Positions 1 through 5,704 of a stretch of 5,982 bases of DNA are shown one piece after another (the stretch's first letter is position 1; the number at the start of each line of letters is the position of its first letter). The translations under genes were made by a program, and so were the position numbers. Source of the DNA: Candidatus Methanovirga basalitermitum. Lineage in GTDB: Archaea; Methanobacteriota; Methanobacteria; Methanobacteriales; Methanobacteriaceae. The notes under the pieces were generated by a model, which saw nothing but the letters and a program-made list of their open reading frames with translations, did not search any database and had not been told where the DNA came from. The stretch spans positions 1 to 5,982 of the forward strand of contig JAISZW010000276.1 in assembly GCA_031284445.1 (NCBI GenBank), read 5' to 3'.

Positions 1-189
1 CAGATAACTAAACATGACAATAGTAAGCAAATCTGCCCTTGTCCGTAATATTGGTTCCTAATCCATACTTAAACTTTTCGATTACTGACGAAAATATCGA
101 TTTTAAAAGTAAAGCTGAAAAATATGCCATTCGGGATAAAAATGAAATATATCAACCATAGAATATGCATTCTTGATAATGGGGAGTAT
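1..189. other. AT-rich left flank of the transposase remnant, no gene seen
   Basis: No open frame of useful length and no RNA gene can be recognised here. It lies just before the start of the broken transposase, so it may include the left end of an insertion sequence. I looked for a terminal inverted repeat against the DNA after 1301 and found only a weak partial match (CTAATCCATAC near 59 against the complement of the DNA near 1440), which is not convincing. A short imperfect palindrome, AAAAT-ATCG-ATTTT, sits at 91-104. Confidence 0.4.
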
Positions 190-570
190 ATGAATGTTAA
201 AACCATGTTTGTCCCTGTATTGTGGATAGCTTATAATCATAGGAGGCAAGGATTTAGGGAATATAAATCCAACATTAGATGATGGATGAAATCAAAAATC
301 ATCTTAGGAAGGTATAAAATGTAAAATTTGCGGTAAAAAATATTCTACTAGTTTAGGTAACCTTAAGAAAGAGAATAAAAGCTTTTTTAAAACTGTACGG
401 GATAAAATTAGACAATCAAAGAAAAATAGAGGATGGTTCACTTAGAAAAATAGCTAAAGATGTGGATAATTTCCTAAACCTCACCATATCTCATCAATAG
501 TTATAAATTTCCTTAAAATAGATACAGATAAAGTTAAAAAGGAAGAAAATAGGATTATTCGTAAATTGAT

Positions 571-620
571 CAATTACCAAAAATCGAAGATTACCAAAAA
601 TCGAAGATTTTTGTAATTAT
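571..620. repeat. Palindromic repeat, copy 1, with internal 17-bp tandem duplication
   Basis: The core unit ATTACCAAAAATCGAAG occurs twice head to tail, at 573-589 and 590-606, and is followed by ATTTTTGTAATTAT. The second unit plus this tail forms a hairpin: AATTAC(C)AAAAATC pairs with GATTTTTGTAATT around a GAA loop, with one bulged C. Apart from the 17-base duplication it is identical to the 33-base copy at 1206-1238. It lies within the broken transposase, between the segments ending LINYQ and starting SGYY. Confidence 0.85.
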
Positions 621-1205
621 CAGGCTATTATGTTACAAAGAAGAGACCTTATATCAATGAAAAAAAGGAATACATAGTATTCACTCCAATGTATGCATTC
701 ATTAAATACCCTATAGCAGAAAATAATCTTTTCACGAAAAACATAGAAATTAAAATCATTAATAGATAAGTATTACAGGTGACAGCCAAGAATAAGCTTG
801 ACAAGCGATGGATTAAAGATAATATAAAAAAGTGGCAAGATTTGGGATTAAAACATTCAAAGATGCATATATTTCATATCATGAAAGTACTGCTAGATGA
901 GAAAGTAAAAAGGTTATTTAAAAAGAACTAAAGATGATACAATCACTAAAATGTCAGTTGTACGATTATTTGACAAGGGATAAACAATATATTCAGAATT
1001 TTATGATGAAGAAGAACAGGTAAGCTATTATTAGATAAATATGACAGATTATCCATCTGTAATAATAAAAGTTCAGAAAAAGATAATTTCTAACTTTGAT
1101 AAGTCTTACAGTTCACTATTGATAATTTTATACCTAAAACATCAAATCAGGCAGAGCAACATTATAGCAAGACTAAGAAATCAAAAATTAAAAGTAAATT
1201 TAAGA

Positions 1206-1256
1206 CAATTACCAAAAATCGAAGATTTTTGTAATTATGAAAATCGAAGATTTTCA
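1206..1256. repeat. Palindromic repeat, copy 2, plus adjoining second palindrome
   Basis: Positions 1206-1238 repeat the 33-base unit of the 571-620 element exactly, without the tandem duplication. It overlaps by one base a second perfect palindrome at 1238-1256, TGAAAATC-GAA-GATTTTCA, which has the same GAA loop and the same ATC/GAT loop-closing bases. So two related hairpins stand side by side. They sit inside the C-terminal part of the broken transposase, between the KFKT and LLEYL segments. Both arms are intact, which suggests that they arrived, or stayed conserved, after the host gene began to decay. Confidence 0.85.
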
Positions 1257-1495
1257 GTAATTGCGAGGTTATTGGAGTATTTAGCTCTCTTTGGGAAATG
1301 AAGTAATATAAGGAAAAACTCCACAATTTTTTACAGACTCTTTTAATAGAAAACTTTATAATAAATGGAAAATAGTTGGTAAGATAGTGGATTAAAACAT
1401 TTAATTTTTTTTAGAGTCATGAATTTAACTTTTGGATATGTATTAGAATGAGGAGTTTTAAGAAAATAATTTTTGATTTATGAATTGTATACTAT

Positions 1496-1951
1496 ATGAG
1501 TGATAAGATGAAAATTGCTATAGTTTCAGGCAAAGGAGAAGGTCCTACAAAGTTAAATGCATTTGATAATGCATTATCAAATGCAGGTATTGGTGATGTT
1601 AATCTAATTAAAGTTTCAAGCATGTTAGAAGGAAATGCAGAAATAGTCTTGTTACCTGATTTAAAGCCAGGGACCATGATTCACTGTGTTTTATCAACTA
1701 TTACTTCAAATAAAAAGGGAGAATCAATTCATGCAACTGTTGGAGTAGCAGTAGGTGAAAGACTTGGTTGTGTTGTTGAGAAGACAGGAGTTAATAAAGA
1801 TTCTGAAGTGTTAAAAAAAGAAGTAAAGGATATGGTTGAGTACATGATGAATGGTCGTGGTGTGAAAATAGATAAATTGATTGTTGAAGAGATAAATCAC
1901 ACGGTTGAAAGTATTGGTTCTGTTGTAAGTTCAATAATTTATTTATCATAG
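1496..1951 (+). CDS. pdaD: Pyruvoyl-dependent arginine decarboxylase (arginine to agmatine)
   Basis: Cytosolic enzyme that decarboxylates arginine to agmatine, the first step of archaeal polyamine synthesis. The family makes its own cofactor: the proenzyme cleaves at a Ser-Ser pair and the second serine becomes the pyruvoyl group of the alpha chain. Here the pair is Ser41-Ser42 in IKVSSML. The other residues known as functional in the Methanocaldococcus jannaschii enzyme (Asp35, Asn47, Glu109) have counterparts: Asp24 in LNAFDNAL, Asn36 in GIGDVN and Glu95 in GCVVEKTG. The length of 151 residues is close to the usual 150-165, and the C-terminal HTVE motif is present, so it looks active. The start is uncertain. 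ATG at 1496 has no ribosome binding site; the in-frame ATG at 1508 follows GTGAT three bases upstream, which could pair with archaeal 16S rRNA, and gives the family-like start MKIAIVSGKG. The 1508 start (147 residues) is at least as likely. It stands alone between the transposase remnant and a transporter. Confidence 0.93.
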   Translation: MSDKMKIAIVSGKGEGPTKLNAFDNALSNAGIGDVNLIKVSSMLEGNAEIVLLPDLKPGTMIHCVLSTITSNKKGESIHATVGVAVGERLGCVVEKTGVNKDSEVLKKEVKDMVEYMMNGRGVKIDKLIVEEINHTVESIGSVVSSIIYLS

Positions 1952-1966
1952 ACACAAAAAGAATAC

Positions 1967-2002
1967 TATGGATATAAACTTGTTTTATCCATATGAATTT
2001 TT
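1967..2002 (+). terminator. Hairpin with T-tract after the arginine decarboxylase
   Basis: TATGGATA (1967-1974) and TATCCATA (1986-1993) form a perfect 8-bp stem with an 11-base loop, followed by TGAATTTTT ending at 2002. It starts 15 bases after the decarboxylase stop. Archaeal termination depends mainly on U-rich tracts, so the T-run may matter more than the AT-rich stem. The next gene appears to have its own promoter, which fits termination here. Confidence 0.45.
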
Positions 2003-2132
2003 GTTATAATTAAGACTCATGAATATCCAATGATACGAAAGTTTGTATATTTTTCCTGAGTTATGATTTAATATTAATGTAATAGTGACACTAATGGTAA
2101 GTCTATAATTAATTTTATCCTATGAATGGTTG

Positions 2133-2139
2133 TTTATAT
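2133..2139 (+). promoter_or_regulatory. TATA-like box for the SMR transporter
   Basis: TTTATAT lies about 48 bases before the transporter start. Archaeal transcription begins roughly 25 bases after the TATA centre, which would give a short leader of about 25 bases that still contains the ribosome binding site. The AT-rich background makes such boxes common, so this is only a candidate. Confidence 0.35.
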
Positions 2140-2176
2140 CCCCATATGTCATGAGGGTTAGGGTCGAAAAATTTTA

Positions 2177-2181
2177 GAGGT
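2177..2181 (+). promoter_or_regulatory. Ribosome binding site of the SMR transporter
   Basis: GAGGT lies five bases before the ATG at 2187 and matches the GGAGGTGATC complement of archaeal 16S rRNA. It supports this start, which also places the family glutamate at residue 14 as in EmrE. Confidence 0.7.
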
Positions 2182-2186
2182 CGCAT

Positions 2187-2522
2187 ATGAATGGATGGAC
2201 TAATTTGGTAATAGCTATTATGTTTGAAATAGTCGCGACTTATTCAACAAAGGTGTCTGATGGATTTACAAAACTTATTCCTTCAGCTGTTAGTGTAATT
2301 GGTTATGCTCTTTCAGCATATTTCTTTTCATTGGCATTGAAAGAAGGAATAGATATTGCAATATCGTATGCTATATGGTCTGCTTTAGGAATTGTTTTTA
2401 TATCCATAATAGGATGGTTTGTTTTTAATCAGTCATTAGATTTTTTTGCAGTTTTAGGAATAACTTTGATAATAATGGGGACTCTTGTGATTAATCTATT
2501 TTCAAAGAACTGGAGATTATAA
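2187..2522 (+). CDS. EmrE/QacE-like small multidrug resistance (SMR) transporter
   Basis: Small membrane transporter of the drug/metabolite superfamily. Members work as dimers that exchange protons for cationic compounds such as quaternary ammonium ions. At 111 residues it has the standard length, with four hydrophobic segments at about 4-21, 31-51, 57-80 and 86-105. The key membrane glutamate is Glu14 (IMFEIVAT), matching EmrE Glu14. The loop DGFTKLIPS after helix 1 matches the EmrE pattern EGFTRLWPS. SYAIWSALGIV in helix 3 carries Tyr61 and Trp64, the counterparts of the EmrE substrate-binding Tyr60 and Trp63, with one extra residue before them. Helix 4 ends GTLVINLFSK, close to the usual GVLIINLLS. 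These features favour the drug-exporting branch over the guanidinium-exporting (Gdx/SugE) branch, but substrate cannot be fixed from sequence. It stands alone rather than paired with a second SMR gene. Transfer from bacteria is possible but not shown. Confidence 0.9.
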   Translation: MNGWTNLVIAIMFEIVATYSTKVSDGFTKLIPSAVSVIGYALSAYFFSLALKEGIDIAISYAIWSALGIVFISIIGWFVFNQSLDFFAVLGITLIIMGTLVINLFSKNWRL

Positions 2523-3143
2523 TACTATGTTTTATTACATCATATAGAAATGATCTAATTTCTTTTGAAGAATTTTATCAATAGTCCGTCTTTGAAGAAT
2601 TTTCCATTAATTCCTTTAACTCTCTAATAAGATTTAATAGTGATATTAGAATATGAAAACCTATAATAAACATGAAAAAGAATTGATAAAGAACTATAAA
2701 AAGTATTATTATGAAAAATGTAGTGAATCCTTTTCTTGCCCCAGATATATGTCCATTAGATTTACCTATAGAAAAACTATTGACTAAAATGAATTCAATT
2801 GCAGTTTGGGGTATAGATTACTAAATTAATTTCAATAGGTTATGGATAACTTCAAAAAATCAACACTATAAAAAATCCACATGATAGACCGAAAATTTTG
2901 TGAATTTTGCAATATCTCTTATTCAGATTTAAAATAATCTCAGCTGTGTAAAAACGAGATGGTTTTTGGAGATTTAAAATTTCTGATTTCGCCCATAAAA
3001 AATTAGACCATATACATAGCATTGATTTTTTTGGCTTAGTTTTTTAATTTTCCATTTGGAAAAAACCATTCTAATTTTACAGTACTGTTTTAAAACTAAA
3101 TTTTACTTAAAAGTTTATAATTGCTTAAAAATAATCATTAAAT
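2523..3143. other. Long gap between convergent genes, with relic coding DNA
   Basis: The SMR gene and vorA converge on this 621-base gap. It holds the probable decayed membrane gene described at 2578-3069 and a 13-base direct repeat TTTGAAGAATTTT at 2564-2576 and 2591-2603. It also holds a perfect 10-base palindrome ACAGTACTGT at 3079-3088 and a TTTTCC-ATTT-GGAAAA hairpin near 3050-3065. After the vorA stop the - strand transcript passes T-rich runs (about 3125-3137 and 3085-3110) that could end it. Two short overlapping open frames on the + strand (2653-2787, 44 codons; 2711-2824, 37 codons) have no convincing ribosome binding site. Confidence 0.5.
2578..3069 (-). pseudogene. Possible relic of a small membrane-protein gene
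   Basis: On the - strand, overlapping open stretches read as one broken protein. An ATG at 3069 opens a 31-codon frame (MVFSKWKIKKLSQKNQ...). A second frame (ATG at 3022, stop at 2852, 56 codons) includes PSRFYTAEIILNLNKRY and the hydrophobic end FGLSCGFFIVLIF. One frame over, beginning at a run of six T, it continues as EVIHNLLKLI and meets two stops. From 2817 to 2578 the same frame then stays open for 79 codons with no start, reading GKSNGHISGARKGFTTF, a long hydrophobic span and a charged tail LIRELKELMENSSKTDY. The layout suggests a protein of about 150 residues with two membrane segments, broken by frameshifts and stops. I do not recognise the family. T-rich DNA read in this direction yields Phe, Ile and Leu by chance, so coding origin is uncertain. 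Confidence 0.3.
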
Positions 3144-4598
3144 CTAAAGAAACTTAGCTAAATTATTCTTAGCCCAATCAACACCAGCATTGAAGACTTC
3201 AATATTTTTATCTACAACTTTAGGTTTAGATTTAAATGTTTTTTTTATGCTTTGATAGAAAGCATCTTTTGAGATTGGATTATTGGTTTGATGTCCATAC
3301 TCCCATAAAACACCAAGCATTATAGTGCTAATAGCTTTTAAACCGTCATATTCAGTTGCAATATCGTATAATGGAACTGGAATAGATTTTTTAGATAATT
3401 TAAGATCATAAATCCTCGCATCATGGAGTATTATACCATTTTCTTTTACTTCATCAGCAAACTTCTCTAATGCCAGTTTGTTTAAAGCTATTAAAATATC
3501 TGGGTTTTCAACTACTGGAGAACCAATTGTATCTCCTGCAATTACAACAGAACAATTTACAGTTCCACCTCTTTGTTCTGGACCATAAGCAGGATACCAA
3601 GACACATACTTCTTATCAGAACATGCTGCTTGAGCAAGTGTTAAGCCCCCACTTAAAACACCTTGACCTCCAAAACCAGCTATTTTAATATCTAATTTTT
3701 TGTATTCATGATTTTTCACGACTTCATTATTGCATTCTCTATCAACATCAAATATCTTATCTAATGTTAAGAGTGAAAAATCACTTTCACATCTTACAAT
3801 AGGTTCAACCTTAAGGGATCTATCTCTAAATTTTTTTACTGAGAATTCTTTCTCCATATCTTTAGTCATAAAATTTTCAATCTCTTCAACAGGCATTCTA
3901 AGATTGGTAGGACATGGGGATAAAACTTCAACAAATGTGTATCCTTTACCTTCTTTTTGAACTCTTAATGCTTTTTTAATAGCTATTTTTGCTCGTCTAA
4001 TACTTCTTGGGTTTGCAAGTGAAACTCTTTCAATGAAAACTGGTGCTTTAAGAGTGTTAAGAAGTTCACACATATCTATAGGATAACCAGCATAAAGTGG
4101 ATCTCTGCCATCTTGTGAAGTCACGGTTTTCTCTCCAATTAAGGTTGTGGGTGCCATCTGACCTCCAGTCATTCCATAAACGGTGTTATTAACAAAAAAA
4201 ACGGCTATTTTCTCGCCACGATTCGCTGCTTGAATTGTCTCATTTAAACCAATGGATGCTAAATCACCATCACCTTGATAAGATATTACAATAGAATTTG
4301 GTTCTGCTCGAGAAATAGCTGTTCCAACAGCAGGAGCTCGTCCATGAGCAGTTTGAATGTTACCACAATTAAAGTAATAATATGCAAAAACCGCACAACC
4401 AACTGGGGAAATCATTACAGACCTTTCTTGAATCTTTAATTCATCTATAACTTCTCCAATTAATTTATGAAGAACACCATGACCACAGCCTGCACAGTAA
4501 TGAGTGGTTTTAGGGGCATTGATCCCTTTCCTTAAAAAAATATCCTTAATTGACTTGGGTTTTTTAGTTATTTTAAAATTAGAACTTAATTCTGTGAT
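3144..4598 (-). CDS. vorA: 2-oxoisovalerate:ferredoxin oxidoreductase VorA (fused beta/gamma), non-canonical ATC start
   Basis: Catalytic subunit of ketoisovalerate (branched-chain 2-oxoacid) ferredoxin oxidoreductase, which interconverts 2-oxoacid plus CoA and acyl-CoA plus CO2 with ferredoxin. With the ATC start it has 484 residues, close to methanogen VorA. The beta part (about 1-235) has HYCAGCGHG at 33-41 and the thiamine diphosphate motif GDG (109-111), 25 residues, then NN (137-138). Cys35, Cys38, Cys68 and Cys229 match in order and spacing the four cysteines that hold the proximal 4Fe-4S cluster in related enzymes. The gamma part (about 300-484) begins near GFGGQG (308-313) and carries YPAYGPEQRGG (335-345). 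The first ATG is codon 62; starting there would lose Cys35, Cys38 and the Gly-His motif. No ATG, GTG or TTG occurs in any frame between the vorB stop and that point. GGAG at 4607-4610 lies eight bases before ATC at 4598, which would give the likely start (M)TELSSNF. ATC at 4601 is an alternative. It follows vorB in the same operon. Confidence 0.9.
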   Translation of the reverse strand: MTELSSNFKITKKPKSIKDIFLRKGINAPKTTHYCAGCGHGVLHKLIGEVIDELKIQERSVMISPVGCAVFAYYYFNCGNIQTAHGRAPAVGTAISRAEPNSIVISYQGDGDLASIGLNETIQAANRGEKIAVFFVNNTVYGMTGGQMAPTTLIGEKTVTSQDGRDPLYAGYPIDMCELLNTLKAPVFIERVSLANPRSIRRAKIAIKKALRVQKEGKGYTFVEVLSPCPTNLRMPVEEIENFMTKDMEKEFSVKKFRDRSLKVEPIVRCESDFSLLTLDKIFDVDRECNNEVVKNHEYKKLDIKIAGFGGQGVLSGGLTLAQAACSDKKYVSWYPAYGPEQRGGTVNCSVVIAGDTIGSPVVENPDILIALNKLALEKFADEVKENGIILHDARIYDLKLSKKSIPVPLYDIATEYDGLKAISTIMLGVLWEYGHQTNNPISKDAFYQSIKKTFKSKPKVVDKNIEVFNAGVDWAKNNLAKFL

Positions 4599-4610
4599 GA
4601 TATCCTCTCC
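4599..4610 (-). promoter_or_regulatory. Ribosome binding site before the vorA ATC start
   Basis: Directly after the vorB stop codon the - strand reads GGAGAGGATATC, then ATC ACA GAA. The same GGAGAG precedes vorB. Its position eight bases before ATC 4598 is what selects this codon as the initiation site although it is not ATG, GTG or TTG. Confidence 0.6.
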
Positions 4611-5693
4611 TTATTTAGATTTCCTATTTTCTAAATCATCACTATGATAGTTAGCTATTTCATAAACCTTTTCTAAAATCTCTGAAACCTTAATTAAATT
4701 TCCACCCATTCTATTAACCAAATGAATATTGTTAGAGAAGGTGGATAATTTAATATCTTCTAACATCTGACCATTGCTCATTTCAACAGAAATAAATTCA
4801 ACACCCCTTTTTGAAAGTTCTAAAAGTTTATTCTTAGGAAATGGGAAAAGAGTCTTAGGACGTAACAATCCAACCTTAATGCCCTCTTTTCGTGCAATAT
4901 TTGTGGCTGTTTTTGATAGTCTACTGCTAATTCCATAAGCAATCAAAATATATTTAGCATCAGCTATTTTATACTCCTCATAATCGATTTCGTTAGACTC
5001 AATTTCCAAATACTTATCTTGGAGTTTAAGATTAAAATCTTCAAGTAAATCAAAATCAAGGAATATTGAGGTTACCAAATTATCCATAGTCTCTTTATTG
5101 CCTCTAACAGCCCAACTATTATCTATTTTATGTTCAATTGCATTTACTGGAAAATTTAAAGGTTCTGCCATCTGTCCAATAACTGCATCGGTTAAAACTA
5201 TCACAGGTGTTCTGTATTTATCTGAAAGTTCAAATCCTTTAATTGTCATATCACACATTTCTTGAACACTATTTGGTGCAAGAACGATGGTCTTATAGTT
5301 TCCATGTCCACCACCCTTAACAACCTGATTATAATCTCCTTGTTCAGGTCCTATATTACCAAGACCAGGACCCGCCCTCATAACATCAACGATAACAGCT
5401 GGAAGCTCAGCACCAGCTAAAAATGTAATTCCTTCTTGTTTTAAACTAATCCCTGGACCAGAAGAAGCACCCATAACTCTATGTCCTGCAGCAGCCCCAC
5501 CATAAATCATGTTAATAGCTGCCTCCTCACTTTCTGCCTGAACAAATGTTCTTCCAACACCATGAAAATATTTTGATGCATCATGTAAAATTTCACTTGC
5601 AGGTGTTATTGGATAACCAAAGAAACAATCACATCCAGCATACAAAGCACCTATAATTACTGCGGTATTTCCTTTCACCATTTGATTAGCCAT
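4611..5693 (-). CDS. vorB: 2-oxoisovalerate:ferredoxin oxidoreductase subunit VorB (alpha)
   Basis: Alpha subunit of the branched-chain 2-oxoacid:ferredoxin oxidoreductase; it pairs with VorA to build the thiamine diphosphate site. At 360 residues it has the length of methanogen VorB (about 350). The N-terminal pyrimidine-binding-type domain (about 5-185) carries YPITPASE at 27-34, the acidic AESEEAAINM at 53-62 and GASSGPGISLKQEG at 75-88. It also has RAGPGLGNIGPEQGDY at 106-121, all characteristic of the VorB/KorA group. A second domain (about 240-345) has the transketolase C-terminal pattern LLRPKTLFPFP at 276-286 and NRMGGN at 327-332. In gut methanogens this enzyme may work in the carboxylating direction, building branched-chain amino acids from isobutyrate-type acids; that is inference. 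The ATG at 5693 follows GGAG (5701-5704) with seven bases between, confirming the start. The small tail after residue 347 is charged and probably unconserved. VorA follows 12 bases later. Confidence 0.94.
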   Translation of the reverse strand: MANQMVKGNTAVIIGALYAGCDCFFGYPITPASEILHDASKYFHGVGRTFVQAESEEAAINMIYGGAAAGHRVMGASSGPGISLKQEGITFLAGAELPAVIVDVMRAGPGLGNIGPEQGDYNQVVKGGGHGNYKTIVLAPNSVQEMCDMTIKGFELSDKYRTPVIVLTDAVIGQMAEPLNFPVNAIEHKIDNSWAVRGNKETMDNLVTSIFLDFDLLEDFNLKLQDKYLEIESNEIDYEEYKIADAKYILIAYGISSRLSKTATNIARKEGIKVGLLRPKTLFPFPKNKLLELSKRGVEFISVEMSNGQMLEDIKLSTFSNNIHLVNRMGGNLIKVSEILEKVYEIANYHSDDLENRKSK

Positions 5694-5704
5694 TCATTCT
5701 CTCC

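Larger units (their letters stand above)
190..1301 (+). pseudogene. Decayed zinc-ribbon transposase (insertion sequence remnant)
   Basis: Fragments of one protein can be followed through several frames. A start at 190 leads to NHRRQGFREYK. From 311 a frame reads GIKCKICGKKYS, which looks like the second Cys-x-x-Cys knuckle of an N-terminal zinc ribbon, and runs to a TAG at 443. A shifted frame from 432 reads DGSLRKIAKDV and stops at 498. A third stretch (503-931) reads NFLKIDTDKVKKEENR, then SGYY, then KRWIKDNIKKWQDLGLKHSK, with in-frame stops at 614 and 767. After further shifts come QSLKCQLYDYLTRDKQY (about 928-1020), DNFIPKTSNQAEQHYSKTK (about 1112-1200) and RLLEYLALFGK (to 1301). The knuckle, the SGYY segment and the basic C-terminal SKTKKSKIKSKFKT segment resemble transposases common in Methanobacteriales; an ISM1-like family is possible but was not tested. 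Many independent lesions mean it cannot be functional. An 86-codon open frame at 1041-1301 mostly reads this DNA out of frame and is not a separate gene. Confidence 0.72.

Noticed and set aside
571..1256. CRISPR array
   Set aside because: There are only two distant copies of a palindromic unit plus one tandem duplication, with no regular spacers and no cas genes.
1041..1301. 86-codon open frame on the + strand
   Set aside because: Most of it reads the transposase remnant out of frame: the plausible transposase segment at 1112-1200 lies in another frame. Its end reads palindromic repeats and a small true C-terminal fragment. No ribosome binding site supports it.
1492..1677. 61-codon - strand open frame
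   Set aside because: It is the antisense shadow of the arginine decarboxylase, whose catalytic motifs are all intact on the + strand.
2100..2186. Guanidine riboswitch before the SMR gene
   Set aside because: Guanidine riboswitches control Gdx-type SMR genes, but the expected conserved motifs are not visible, the likely leader is only about 25 bases, and the protein looks EmrE-like.
2653..2824. Two short overlapping + strand open frames (44 and 37 codons)
   Set aside because: They have no ribosome binding site and no recognised motif, and they lie opposite the longer - strand open stretch that looks more protein-like.
3470..3960. Two + strand open frames opposite vorA (72 and 76 codons)
   Set aside because: They are antisense to the well-conserved vorA coding region and show no family features or ribosome binding sites.
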